This document shows, in pieces, positions 8,707 to 16,938 of a stretch of DNA of 64,000 nucleotides. A program made the position numbers and the translations under genes. Origin of the DNA: Streptomyces galbus (GTDB lineage Bacteria > Actinomycetota > Actinomycetes > Streptomycetales > Streptomycetaceae); the NCBI RefSeq assembly GCF_005280195.1, contig NZ_SZPR01000011.1:376003-440002 (forward strand). The letters run 5' to 3'. The stretch's first letter is position 1, and each line of letters begins with the position of its first letter. Below the pieces are notes generated by a model. That model was not told the DNA's origin, searched no databases, and was given only the letters and a program-made list of their open reading frames with translations.

Positions 8707-9225
8707 TCAGGGGCGCCACACGTACCGCACGTCCGGCTCCTGTTCCTCGTTGCCGCTGCCGTCCGTGAACTCGACGGCGGTGAAGCCGTGACGTTCGTAG
8801 AAGCGGTGCGCGGGCTTGTTGACCTGGAAGGTCCACAGGCTCAGCCCGTGCGGGCTGCGCTGCCGGGCGAGGGAGACGAAGCGGTCGCCGATGCCGCGCC
8901 CCCGCCACTCGGGGGCGAGGTAGAGCTGCGACAGCGACTCGCCGTCGAGCACCATGAGCCCCACGACCTCCCCGCTGCCGCTGCCGCTGCCGTCGTCGGC
9001 GTGGCCGCTGCCGCCCGTGCCGCCGCGGTCGCCGGTGTGCACGGCGACCCAGGTGTCACGGTGGGGGACGACGATGTCCCGTATGTAGGCGCGCACCTCG
9101 GCGTCGGTGCGGGGCCGCACGACGGTGGGCAGGGCGGCGCCGAAGGACCGCAGGTAGACGTCGGCGAGGGCGAGGGCGTCGGCCGCGGTGGCGCGGCGGA
9201 TGACGACGGGGGAGTCGGTCCTCAC
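8707..9225 (-). CDS. GNAT family N-acetyltransferase
   Basis: The 172-residue product shows the GNAT fold: VIRRATAADALALADVY at the start, then GLMVLDGESLSQLYLAPEWRGRGIG containing the acetyl-CoA loop (R-G-R-G-I-G), and NKPAHRFYERHGF near the end. A Gly/Ser-rich insertion (GGTGGSGHADDGSGSGSG) sits between strands 3 and 4. GTG 9225 overlaps the stop codon of the RidA gene as GTGA, so the pair is probably translationally coupled. Confidence 0.88.
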   Translation of the reverse strand: MRTDSPVVIRRATAADALALADVYLRSFGAALPTVVRPRTDAEVRAYIRDIVVPHRDTWVAVHTGDRGGTGGSGHADDGSGSGSGEVVGLMVLDGESLSQLYLAPEWRGRGIGDRFVSLARQRSPHGLSLWTFQVNKPAHRFYERHGFTAVEFTDGSGNEEQEPDVRYVWRP

Positions 9226-9644
9226 GTGGCCGCACCGCCCTTTGCCGCCAGAACCACGGCGGTGGCCGTGATCTCGACGAGCTGCCCGGGATAGCCGAGG
9301 CAGGCCACGCCGAGGAGCGTCGACGCGTGCGGGCCGGCGCTCAGTCCGGAGTCCACGACCACCTCCCACACGGCGGACAGCACGGAGGTCTCGCTGCTCA
9401 CCACGTACACCTCGGTGACGAGCACGTGCTCCAGGTCGCTGCCCACGGCCCGCAGTTGTTCGCGCAGGTTGGCGATGACCTGCTCGGCCTGCCGTACGGG
9501 ATCCCCGGCGCCGACCAGGTTCCCGTCGGCGTCGAGCGGGACGGACCCGGCCAGGAAGGCCAGCGCGGTCCCGGCCTCGACGACGGAGGCGTGCGCGTAG
9601 CGGGGCGGTGGGAAGAGACCCGGGACGGTGACGCGCTGGATCAA
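9222..9644 (-). CDS. RidA family protein (YjgF/UK114)
   Basis: The 140-residue product has the RidA signature: YAHASVVEAGTALAFLAGSVPLD near the N-terminus, QAEQVIANLREQLRAVG in the middle and a VEITATAVV strand at the end. RidA proteins hydrolyse reactive enamine/imine intermediates released by PLP enzymes. The usual catalytic arginine is not obvious in the TLLGVACLGYPGQLVEI segment, so this may be one of the Rid subfamilies without deaminase activity. It is coupled to the downstream GNAT gene by a 4-base overlap. Confidence 0.82.
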   Translation of the reverse strand: MIQRVTVPGLFPPPRYAHASVVEAGTALAFLAGSVPLDADGNLVGAGDPVRQAEQVIANLREQLRAVGSDLEHVLVTEVYVVSSETSVLSAVWEVVVDSGLSAGPHASTLLGVACLGYPGQLVEITATAVVLAAKGGAAT

Positions 9645-9944
9645 GGGGGCTCACTCCTGTGTCGGGGTCGGGCCGGGCCGGGATCGGCGCGGAGGGCAGT
9701 GCCGGGCCCGGGCAAGGACGACTGGTCGGACGAACGGCCGTCACCTCACCGATCATTGGACCTCCCGGCCCTGGCCGCACCCGATTTTCGCCGCCGCCCG
9801 TCCGAGGCCCCTCCCGCTGCCCCCGTCACCTCCCTGAAACCCCGCCGTCCCACGGTTTCCAAGATCTCCCCGTACCGTGGAGGGAGCGCCCGGCCGCTGT
9901 TGTCCGACGGTGTTGTTCGCCCGCCCCGTTCGGACAGGAGCCCT

Positions 9945-12056
9945 GTGTCACGTTCCGTGTTGTCGTTGCCGCCCTGGATCACGCACGCGTTGCGGGCCCA
10001 GCGCGGGCCCGTGCCGTGGGCCGCGGTCGGGCGGGGGGCGTTGGCCGCCGGGCCCGTGCTGGTCGCGGGGATGGCGGTGGGGCGTACCGCGCTCGGGGTG
10101 CTCGCCGCCATCGGGGCCATGCTCGCCGGGATCAACGACCGGCCCGGCAGCCGACGGGCCTCCGTCAAGCGGCTCGGCGTGCCCGCGCTCGCGGGGGCGG
10201 TCGGGCTGGTCGTCGGGACGGCCGCGGGGGAGCGGGTCCCGCCCCTCGCGCTGACCCTGCTGTTCACCGGGCTCGGACTGGTAGCGGGGTGTGTCAGCGC
10301 CGTCGGGCCGGTCGCCTCCGCCGCCGGTACGCAGGTGCTCGTCGCCGCCGCCCTCGGCGCGGGGATGCCCGTGCCCGAGCCGGGCTGGGCGCGCGCCCTC
10401 GCCTTCCTGGCCGGCGCCGCCTGGCTGCTGGCGCTGCGGCTGGCCCTGCCCACGCCCGGCGCGCTCGCCGGTGACTTCCGGTTCGACGGGGAGCGGACGG
10501 CCGTCGCCGACGTGTACGACGCGATCGCCCGGCTCCTCGACGCCGCCGGCACCGCCGACGCCCGCGCCCGCCGCTTCGCCCTCACCGCGGCCCTCGACCA
10601 CGCCCAGGACGCCCTCACCGGGCCCCGCCTCCGGCGCTGGGCCTCCTCAGCCGCCGAACGGCGCCTGCACGCGCAGTACGCCGCCGCCCTGCCGCTCGCC
10701 GAGGCCGCCACCGCCCTCGCTTGGGCCGGGGACCCCGTGCCCGCGCGGGCCGCTGAGGGACCCCGGCGCCTCGCGGCCGCCGTCCGCGCGCACACGCCCA
10801 GCGGACCGCTGCCCGCGCCCTCCCGTGACGCGCCCGGGCTGCGCGCCCTCGACGACGCCCTGCTGCACGCGGCCCAGACCTTCGACCGCGGCGGGGAGCG
10901 CCGGGACCTGCACACCCGCCGCCGTACCGTCCGCAGTCTGCTCCGCACCGCCTTCGGTGCCGGCGGGCGCGAGTACGGCCTGCGGGTCGCCCTGTCCTTC
11001 GGCGCCGGCGCCGGGACCGCCCAGGCGCTGCACCACTCCCACTGGTACGGGCAGCACGCGCACTGGTACTGGATGCCCGCCACCGCCGTCTTCCTCGTCA
11101 AGCCCGACCTCGGGCCGCTCGTCTCGCGCGTGCTGTGCCGGGCCGCCGGCACCGTGCTCGGCGCACTGCTGTTCGCCGCTTTCGCCGCCGTCCTGCCACG
11201 GCCCGGGGGGCTCGTCGCCCTCGTCGCCGTGTGCGGTGCCCTCGTGCCCGTCGCCACCCGGCACTTCGCCGCGCAGACCGCCGTGGTCACCGTGCTCGTG
11301 CTCGCCCTGGTGATGATCGGCGGCGAGCCCCAGGCCTCCGTCAGCCGCATCGCCGAGACGCTCCTGGCCTGCGGCATCGTCCTGGTGGCCGGTCACCTGC
11401 CGCTGCCGGGCCGGCGCGGCGGCCAGGTCCGGGCCCGGCTCACGGCCGCCGGGGACGCGGCGGGCGCCTACCTCCGCTATGTCCTCGACGGCGTGGACGA
11501 CCTCGGCGGCTCCGCAGGTCGCGAGGGCTCGGCCGGTCGTGGAGGCGCCGCCGGTCGTGAGGGCTCCGCCGGCCGCGGAGACCTTGCCGGTCCCCACCGT
11601 CCTGACGACCACGACCACGATCCCGGCCGCGACCGCGAGCGCGACCGCGCCACCCGCTGGACCCTGCGCCGTGAGGCCTACCGGGCGCTCGCCGAGGCCC
11701 GTACCGCCATTGCCCTCGCCGCCGCCGAACTGCCCGCCCTCGCCCGGCACTCCGCGGGCACCGACGAGGTCGCCGCCCTCCTCGAACGGCTCGTCGACAC
11801 CACCACCGCGTGCGCCGTCCACCTCGACGACACCGGCCGGCTCACCCCGCACCTCACCGGCCGGCTCGCCGAGGACCTCGACGAACTCGCCGCCCGTGGC
11901 GAGCGCCTGGGCGACCGGGTCCCGCGCACGCACCCCGCCCTCCCTCGCCCCCCGGCACCCCCCGGCGCACCGTCACCCTCACCGTCGACGCAGTCCCGCT
12001 CCACGCAGTCTCACCCCACGCCGTCTCACTCCACCCGGATCCACACCGGCGCGTGA
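9945..12056 (+). CDS. FUSC-type inner membrane protein (aromatic acid exporter family-like)
   Basis: The 703-residue protein has two membrane domains, each of several helices (about residues 20-165 and 345-475), separated by a soluble helical region, as in the FUSC/YccS family of fusaric acid and aromatic acid exporters. HWYWMPATAVFLVKPDLG in the second domain matches the conserved FUSC start. The cytoplasmic tail holds a low-complexity repeat of GSAGREGSAGRG-type units (about 11505-11590) and a Ser/Thr/His-rich end. GTG 9945 follows AGGAG by 4 bases; GTG 9957 is an alternative. Its last 31 bases overlap the convergent gene at 12026. The 300-base gap before it holds no supported gene. Confidence 0.82.
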   Translation: MSRSVLSLPPWITHALRAQRGPVPWAAVGRGALAAGPVLVAGMAVGRTALGVLAAIGAMLAGINDRPGSRRASVKRLGVPALAGAVGLVVGTAAGERVPPLALTLLFTGLGLVAGCVSAVGPVASAAGTQVLVAAALGAGMPVPEPGWARALAFLAGAAWLLALRLALPTPGALAGDFRFDGERTAVADVYDAIARLLDAAGTADARARRFALTAALDHAQDALTGPRLRRWASSAAERRLHAQYAAALPLAEAATALAWAGDPVPARAAEGPRRLAAAVRAHTPSGPLPAPSRDAPGLRALDDALLHAAQTFDRGGERRDLHTRRRTVRSLLRTAFGAGGREYGLRVALSFGAGAGTAQALHHSHWYGQHAHWYWMPATAVFLVKPDLGPLVSRVLCRAAGTVLGALLFAAFAAVLPRPGGLVALVAVCGALVPVATRHFAAQTAVVTVLVLALVMIGGEPQASVSRIAETLLACGIVLVAGHLPLPGRRGGQVRARLTAAGDAAGAYLRYVLDGVDDLGGSAGREGSAGRGGAAGREGSAGRGDLAGPHRPDDHDHDPGRDRERDRATRWTLRREAYRALAEARTAIALAAAELPALARHSAGTDEVAALLERLVDTTTACAVHLDDTGRLTPHLTGRLAEDLDELAARGERLGDRVPRTHPALPRPPAPPGAPSPSPSTQSRSTQSHPTPSHSTRIHTGA

Positions 12057-12979
12057 TCCGACCCGGGTTCGCCCCTGCGCGCCCCCGGGTCCGCGCCCAC
12101 CGACGGCAGCCGCAGGGCGCCGTCGCCGGGCAGGCCGGTCCCCGCCGCCGTCACCCTCCGCACCAGCCGGTGGCTCACCAGGACGTGGTCGATCAGCTCC
12201 CGCCTGCCAGCGTTGATGCGGGAGTACCGCCGGTCCGCGGGGATCAGCGGGGCCACGTCCCACAGCCGGGCGGCGTCGCCCTTGTCGGGGTGGTCGTAGC
12301 CGGGGGTGCCGATCTCGGAGCCGGGCGGGCCGAGCACGATCTGCGTGGTCGCGGCCTGCACCTCGTCGTTGAGGTCGCCCACCACCGCCACGTCCCGCTC
12401 CCGGCCGTCCCCGGCCAGCAGTTCGTCGGCGAGCGCGCGCAGCGACGCCGCCTCGGCGGACCGGCGGCAGAGGGCGTAGGCGCCGTAGCGGGCGCGTTCG
12501 CCCTCGTCGTGCGGGAAGAAGCGGTCACCCGGATAGGTGAGGAGTTTCGACTTGAGGTGGGCGACCGCCAGCCACAGCACCTCCCGCTGCGGTCCCTCCG
12601 TCCGTACCGCGAGGAAACCCCGGCCCGGCTCCGCCGTCGTCGTGCCCGCGTCGTCCACCTGGACGGGGCGCACCGCGGGCGGGAAGGCGTGCGCGTCCGC
12701 CACCACCTCCAGCGGGGTCCGGCTGATCACACCCACGCGGATGCCCCGGCCGTCGGGGTGCGCCGACAGGGCGACGTGCCAGTCGCCGCCCACCGTGCGC
12801 AGCAGGTCGTCCAGCGCCTCCGGCTCCCCGACCTCCTGGACGCCGAGGACGTCCGGGGCCAGCTCGGTGAGGACGGCGGCCAGCGCGGCCAGCTTCGCCT
12901 CGTAGGCGGCCTCGTCCGGCGGGCCGAACTCCCCGCCGGGCCGGTACAGGTTCTCGAGGTTCCAGGTGCCGAGGAGCAT
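12026..12979 (-). CDS. endonuclease/exonuclease/phosphatase-fold protein
   Basis: The 317-residue product has the EEP superfamily motifs in order: TWNLENLY at the N-terminus (Asn of motif I), LGVQEVGE (metal-binding Glu), VAHLKSKL, VVGDLNDE (catalytic Asp-x-Asn) and SDHAPVWIRVE at the C-terminus (catalytic His pair). This places it with metal-dependent DNases and phosphodiesterases. The real substrate is unknown. ATG 12979 was preferred over an earlier in-frame ATG at 13021 because MLLGTWNLENLY is the family-typical start. It converges on and overlaps the FUSC gene by 31 bases. Confidence 0.87.
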   Translation of the reverse strand: MLLGTWNLENLYRPGGEFGPPDEAAYEAKLAALAAVLTELAPDVLGVQEVGEPEALDDLLRTVGGDWHVALSAHPDGRGIRVGVISRTPLEVVADAHAFPPAVRPVQVDDAGTTTAEPGRGFLAVRTEGPQREVLWLAVAHLKSKLLTYPGDRFFPHDEGERARYGAYALCRRSAEAASLRALADELLAGDGRERDVAVVGDLNDEVQAATTQIVLGPPGSEIGTPGYDHPDKGDAARLWDVAPLIPADRRYSRINAGRRELIDHVLVSHRLVRRVTAAGTGLPGDGALRLPSVGADPGARRGEPGSDHAPVWIRVE

Positions 12980-13156
12980 GCGGGGTCCCTTCCCGAGTCC
13001 GGAGTCCCGCCCCACAGGCACGTCCGCTGTCCCGTCCCCGAGGGCGTCCTACGACCAGCGTGCCCGGGCGCCGCCCCGAAATCCCGCGCCGCTGCGATGA
13101 GTTCCGGCGCCGGCACCGGTCACCCCTGGGGAACGCACCGTCGCACAGGAGGAACC

Positions 13157-13846
13157 ATGTCGCTCCCCGAGGTCGTCTCGCGCGCGCAGTGGCGCGCGGC
13201 GCGCGAGGAACTGCTGCTCAAGGAGAAGGCGGCCACCCGCGCGCGTGACGCGCTGAACGCGCAACGGCGGCGGCTGCCGATGGTGGAGGTCGACGAGGAG
13301 TACGTCTTCGAGGGCGGCGACGGCAAGGTCACGCTGCCCGACCTGTTCGAGGGGCACCGCCAGCTCGTCGTGTACCACTTCATGTTCGCCCCGGAGTGGG
13401 AGGCGGGCTGCCGCAGCTGCTCCGCCTTCCTCGACCAGATCGGCCACCTCGCCCACCTCAGGGCCCGCGGCACCGCCTTCGCGGCCGTCTCCCGGGCGCC
13501 GTACACGAGGCTCCTGCCTTTCAAGGCGCGGATGGGCTGGACGGTGCCCTGGTACTCGTCGTACGCCTCGGACTTCAACCGGCACTTCGAGGCGACCCTG
13601 GAGCGGGACGGGGAACTGGTGGAGCGGCCCGGGGTCAGTTGCTTCCTGCGGGACGGCGGCCGGGTCTTCCACACCTACTCGACGTACGAGCGGGGCCTGG
13701 ACGGGCTCGGCTCGACCACGAGCTTCCTGGACCTGACCGCGCTCGGCCGGCAGGAGGAGTGGGAGCAGCCGCGGGGACGCGCGTCGGCGTTCGGGGCGCC
13801 CGCGGGCAGCGCGCGGATCCGCTATCACGACGAGTACGACTTCTGA
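13157..13846 (+). CDS. DUF899 family thioredoxin-fold protein
   Basis: The 229-residue product matches DUF899 proteins: LPEVVSRAQWRAAREELLLKEKA at the N-terminus, RRRLPMVEVDEEYVFEG, then LVVYHFMFAPEWEAGCRSCSAFLD with a CxxC pair, and HTYSTYERGLDGLGSTTSFLDLTALGRQEEW near the end. The family is thioredoxin-like and widespread in actinobacteria, but its role is not established. AGGAGG lies 4 bases before ATG 13157. Confidence 0.88.
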   Translation: MSLPEVVSRAQWRAAREELLLKEKAATRARDALNAQRRRLPMVEVDEEYVFEGGDGKVTLPDLFEGHRQLVVYHFMFAPEWEAGCRSCSAFLDQIGHLAHLRARGTAFAAVSRAPYTRLLPFKARMGWTVPWYSSYASDFNRHFEATLERDGELVERPGVSCFLRDGGRVFHTYSTYERGLDGLGSTTSFLDLTALGRQEEWEQPRGRASAFGAPAGSARIRYHDEYDF

Positions 13847-14001
13847 CGCGTTCGGTGACGGGCTCGTTCGTTTCGTGATCGAGTGCTCACGTTCCGTGGT
13901 GAACGGGTGTCAACTATGTCTCAGTAGCGTCACTGGCCGAGGCCAACGACCTCTTGAAGGCGTTAACTCTCACAAGCACAACGCTTTCTGGAGGTTGCGA
14001 G

Positions 14002-14178
14002 ATGGTGAACGGGCGAACAGTGCTCGAACGCTTTCCCGCCGGCAGCCCGCGGGGCTCCTGGCCCGCGGAGGAGTTCGCGCAGGCGCGACGCCTGGAAGGA
14101 CTGCCGGCCGAGGTCATCATGGACCTCGCCACGGACACGTTCCTCGTGATCGTCCGCAGGGCGGACGCCGTCGAGTGA
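14002..14178 (+). CDS. 58-residue conserved-type small protein of unknown function
   Basis: A good ribosome binding site GGAGG (13990-13994) stands 7 bases before ATG 14002. The product starts MVNGRTVLERFPAGSPRGSW and continues with EEFAQARRLEGLPAEVIMDLATDTFLVIVRR (quoted in two parts here), a mixed helix-strand pattern that looks like a folded domain. I recognise no family. The upstream region of about 150 bases, between the DUF899 stop and this start, is relatively A+T rich for this genome and probably carries its own promoter. Confidence 0.6.
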   Translation: MVNGRTVLERFPAGSPRGSWPAEEFAQARRLEGLPAEVIMDLATDTFLVIVRRADAVE

Positions 14179-14229
14179 CGTCCCCCCGCCGCGGCGCGGC
14201 AGCCCCCTCAGGGGATGTCCGCCCCGTCC

Positions 14230-16140
14230 TCAGCCCGCCCCCGGAGCGGATACCCGCGCCGTGAACTGATCCGCCTGGAGCGCGTACAGCTCCGCGTACA
14301 CCCCGCCCGAGGCCAGCAGCTCGTCCGGCGTGCCCGACTCCACCAGCCGACCCTGGTCCAGGACGTGCACCAGGTCGGCGTGGCGCACCGACGCGAGCCG
14401 GTGCGTGATCAGCACCACCGTCTGGCCGCTGTCGGCGAGCGCCCGGATCTTCTCGAAGACCTCCAGCTCGGCCCGCGCGTCCAGCGCCGCCGTCGGCTCG
14501 TCCACGATCAGGATGCGCCCCCGCCGGTAGGCCGCCCGCGCGATCCCGAGCCGCTGCCACTGGCCACCCGACAGCTCGTGGCCCCCGCTGAAGTGGCGGG
14601 CGAGCAGGGTGTCCAGGCCGCGCGGGAGGTCCTCCACCACGTCCCCGGCGCCCGCCTCGGCGACCGCCCCGGCCAGCCGCTCCTCGGTCAGCGGCGCGGC
14701 GGAACGGCCGATCGCCACATTGACCCGTGCCGTGAACGGCCAGCGCTTGAAGTCCTGGGCCACCATCGCGACCCGCTCGGCCAGCAGGTGCCGGTCGGCC
14801 TCGGCCGCGTCGACGCCGTCCCACAGGATGCGGCCCGCGTCGGGGCGGTAGAGCCCGGCCAGCAGTTTCACCAGCGTCGTCTTGCCGGAGCCGTTCTCGC
14901 CGACCAGCGCGACGATCCGGCCCAGCGGCAGGGTGAGCGTGACGTCGTCCAGGGCGGGACGGGTGGAGTCGCCCGGGTAGCGGAACGTGACGTTCTCGAA
15001 CCGGATCTCCCGCGGGTCGTCCGGCAGGGCCAGCCCGCCGACCGGGATCGCCCGCTCGGCCGCCTCCACGTAGAGGCGCTCCAGGTCACCCACGAACAGG
15101 GCCTCCTCGTGGAGCGAGTTCACCTCCAGGACGAGCGTGTTCAGACTCGCCGAGCCGGTGCGGATCGCGATCACGGCCGTCCCGGCGACGGCCAGCGCCA
15201 TCGCCCCGCCCAGCAGCAGCCCGCCGAGCGTGGCGTACGTCGCGACCGTCGCGAGCCCCGTCCAGGCGGCCGCGATCAGCCCGGTACGGGCCGCGAGCCG
15301 GGCCAGGCGGGCCTGCTCCGCCTCCGCGGTCTCCGACATCGCCCGGTAGTGCCGCAGCAGGAACGGCCCCACCCCGTGCACCCGGATCTCCGGCGCCGCC
15401 TCGGGCTCCGTGAGCAGCCCGGCGATCAGGTGTCCGGCGCGCGCGTGCTGCACCCAGGTGTGGAACGACTCGTACCGGCGCCGCGCGTTCGTCAGCGCGC
15501 TCCACGCGCTCGGCAGCGTCATCGTCACCAGCAATGGCAGCAGCAGCGGGTGCAGCACGGTGAGCACCCCGGCCGCGGCGACCAGCGAGATCATCGCGTT
15601 GATCACGCGCGTGCCGTACATGATCATGCGACGTGCGGAGGAGGCGCCGTACTGGGCCGTGTCCAGCAGCTTGTGGAATGCGTGGTCCTCGATCGCGGCC
15701 AGCTCCACCGCGGCCGCCCGCTCCAGGTACAGCTCGGTCGCCACCCGCTCGACCTTGGGCTCCAGGCGTCCGGCGCCGTACGTCGACACCGCCCGCAGCA
15801 CCGCGCCCACCAGCAGCACGGCGGCCATGGCGGCCAGCGCGGGCACGGCACCGCGCAGCCGGTCCTCGATCGGGCCACCCCCGATGAGCCCTCCCAGCAC
15901 GCTGTTGACCGCGAGCAGGCCCACCGCCTGGGCCACGCCCCGGCCCACCTCCGCGGCCAGCACCAGTCCGGTGGCGCGCGGATCGGCCCGCCGGGCCAGG
16001 CGCAGGCTCACGGCGAGCAGGGAGGGGAGCCGGGCGAGCAGGGCGCGGAAACCCAGCTCCAGGAAGGCTTCCCGGTGCTGGTTCCAGCCCATGTCGTAGC
16101 GGAGCGGGCCGCCGAAGAGGAGCCGCTCCGACTCCGACAC
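14230..16140 (-). CDS. ABC transporter, fused permease and ATPase (exporter type)
   Basis: The 636-residue protein is a half-size exporter. The membrane domain spans about residues 40-340 with roughly six helices. The ATPase domain follows with Walker A VGENGSGKTTLVKLLAG, signature LSGGQWQRLGIARA, Walker B ILIVDEPTAALD and the switch ITHRLASV. It should work as a homodimer or with a partner, and the cargo is unknown. GTG 16140 follows GGGAG at about 8 bases and gives VSESERLLFGGP, preferred to upstream in-frame codons in a Pro/Arg-rich stretch. Confidence 0.9.
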   Translation of the reverse strand: MSESERLLFGGPLRYDMGWNQHREAFLELGFRALLARLPSLLAVSLRLARRADPRATGLVLAAEVGRGVAQAVGLLAVNSVLGGLIGGGPIEDRLRGAVPALAAMAAVLLVGAVLRAVSTYGAGRLEPKVERVATELYLERAAAVELAAIEDHAFHKLLDTAQYGASSARRMIMYGTRVINAMISLVAAAGVLTVLHPLLLPLLVTMTLPSAWSALTNARRRYESFHTWVQHARAGHLIAGLLTEPEAAPEIRVHGVGPFLLRHYRAMSETAEAEQARLARLAARTGLIAAAWTGLATVATYATLGGLLLGGAMALAVAGTAVIAIRTGSASLNTLVLEVNSLHEEALFVGDLERLYVEAAERAIPVGGLALPDDPREIRFENVTFRYPGDSTRPALDDVTLTLPLGRIVALVGENGSGKTTLVKLLAGLYRPDAGRILWDGVDAAEADRHLLAERVAMVAQDFKRWPFTARVNVAIGRSAAPLTEERLAGAVAEAGAGDVVEDLPRGLDTLLARHFSGGHELSGGQWQRLGIARAAYRRGRILIVDEPTAALDARAELEVFEKIRALADSGQTVVLITHRLASVRHADLVHVLDQGRLVESGTPDELLASGGVYAELYALQADQFTARVSAPGAG

Positions 16141-16201
16141 GTCGCGTTCTCCCGGTTGTCGCTGCTCACGCCGCCTGCGCACCGTCCCCGCCTCCCCCGA
16201 T

Positions 16202-16246
16202 CGGCTCCCGATGGCCGTACGGACCGGCTCCCGATGGCCGTACGGA
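16202..16246. repeat. 23-bp tandem repeat upstream of the ABC transporter gene
   Basis: Two copies of CGGCTCCCGATGGCCGTACG, plus GA, lie head to tail at 16202-16223 and 16225-16246 with one base between them. They sit 60-105 bases upstream of the ABC transporter start codon, where regulatory sequence is expected. Confidence 0.85.
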
Positions 16247-16356
16247 CGGCCACTATCGCCGGAGCGGGGGCGCGGAGGCAGGGCGCGGCGAGGGGGAGTG
16301 GGTGCGCGCGGGGCGTGCGCGGGGGACGGACGGGTGTACGGGTGTCCGTGCGCGGC

Positions 16357-16400
16357 GGTGAGTCCCCACACGCGTGGCCACGCGCGGGAGGTGACTCACC
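16357..16400. terminator. nested inverted repeat, probable terminator of the ATP-binding protein operon
   Basis: The outer arms GGTGAGTC (16357-16364) and GACTCACC (16393-16400) enclose a second perfect palindrome, CGCGTGGCCACGCG (16371-16384). The element lies 86 bases past the stop codon of the minus-strand gene ending at 16486. The 346-base gap from 16141 to 16485 holds this element, the tandem repeat and no supported gene. Confidence 0.5.
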
Positions 16401-16485
16401 ACGGGGAAGGCCGTGCGCCCACAGGTGACGGCCACGGCGGTGGGCCGCCGGGGGGGCGTCGGGCGTCCCCCGCCGGCGTCGGTCC

Positions 16486-16938
16486 TTACGCGCTCACCGG
16501 CCGCGACCACGTCGGCGTCGTGCCCGTGATGCGGCACAGGGCCAGGTAGAGCGGAATCGGCGGGGTGTACGGGAGCTCGCCCTGTGGCCGGTGGATGAGG
16601 CCGGGGGCGCGCGGGAGGTCGGGAAGGAGCGCGCCGGTCGTGTAGCGCGCCGGGGCGGGCCACTCCACCGCGTAGTCCGAGTCGGACGGCACCAGCCACC
16701 ACCACCGCGTCTCGTCGGCGTACACGCAACCCACACGCGGCAGACGGGGCAGGATCAGCGGCCCGAACCGGGCCGGTACGGTCACGGCGTCGCAGCCCAG
16801 CGGAGCGGCCATGCCCTCGGGCAGGACCAGCCGGCGGGAGGCGTCGGCGGCCGGGATGCGCGGGGCGGTCAGCTCGCGCCGGACCCGCACCAGCGTGTCC
16901 AAGCTGAGCACCGGCCCACGGCCGGACGTTCCCGTCAT
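16486..16938 (-). CDS. 150-residue protein of unknown function paired with an ATP-binding protein
   Basis: The product has no family I recognise. It carries a striking tryptophan-rich centre, CVYADETRWWWLVPSDSDYAV, spanning about residues 70-90 (quoted in part), and otherwise short hydrophobic strands such as RFGPLILPRLP. Its ATG overlaps the stop codon of the upstream ATP-binding protein gene as ATGA, so the two are co-translated. This kind of hypothetical partner is common beside RsbW-like kinases in whiJ-like loci of Streptomyces, which is the only functional hint. Confidence 0.72.
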   Translation of the reverse strand: MTGTSGRGPVLSLDTLVRVRRELTAPRIPAADASRRLVLPEGMAAPLGCDAVTVPARFGPLILPRLPRVGCVYADETRWWWLVPSDSDYAVEWPAPARYTTGALLPDLPRAPGLIHRPQGELPYTPPIPLYLALCRITGTTPTWSRPVSA

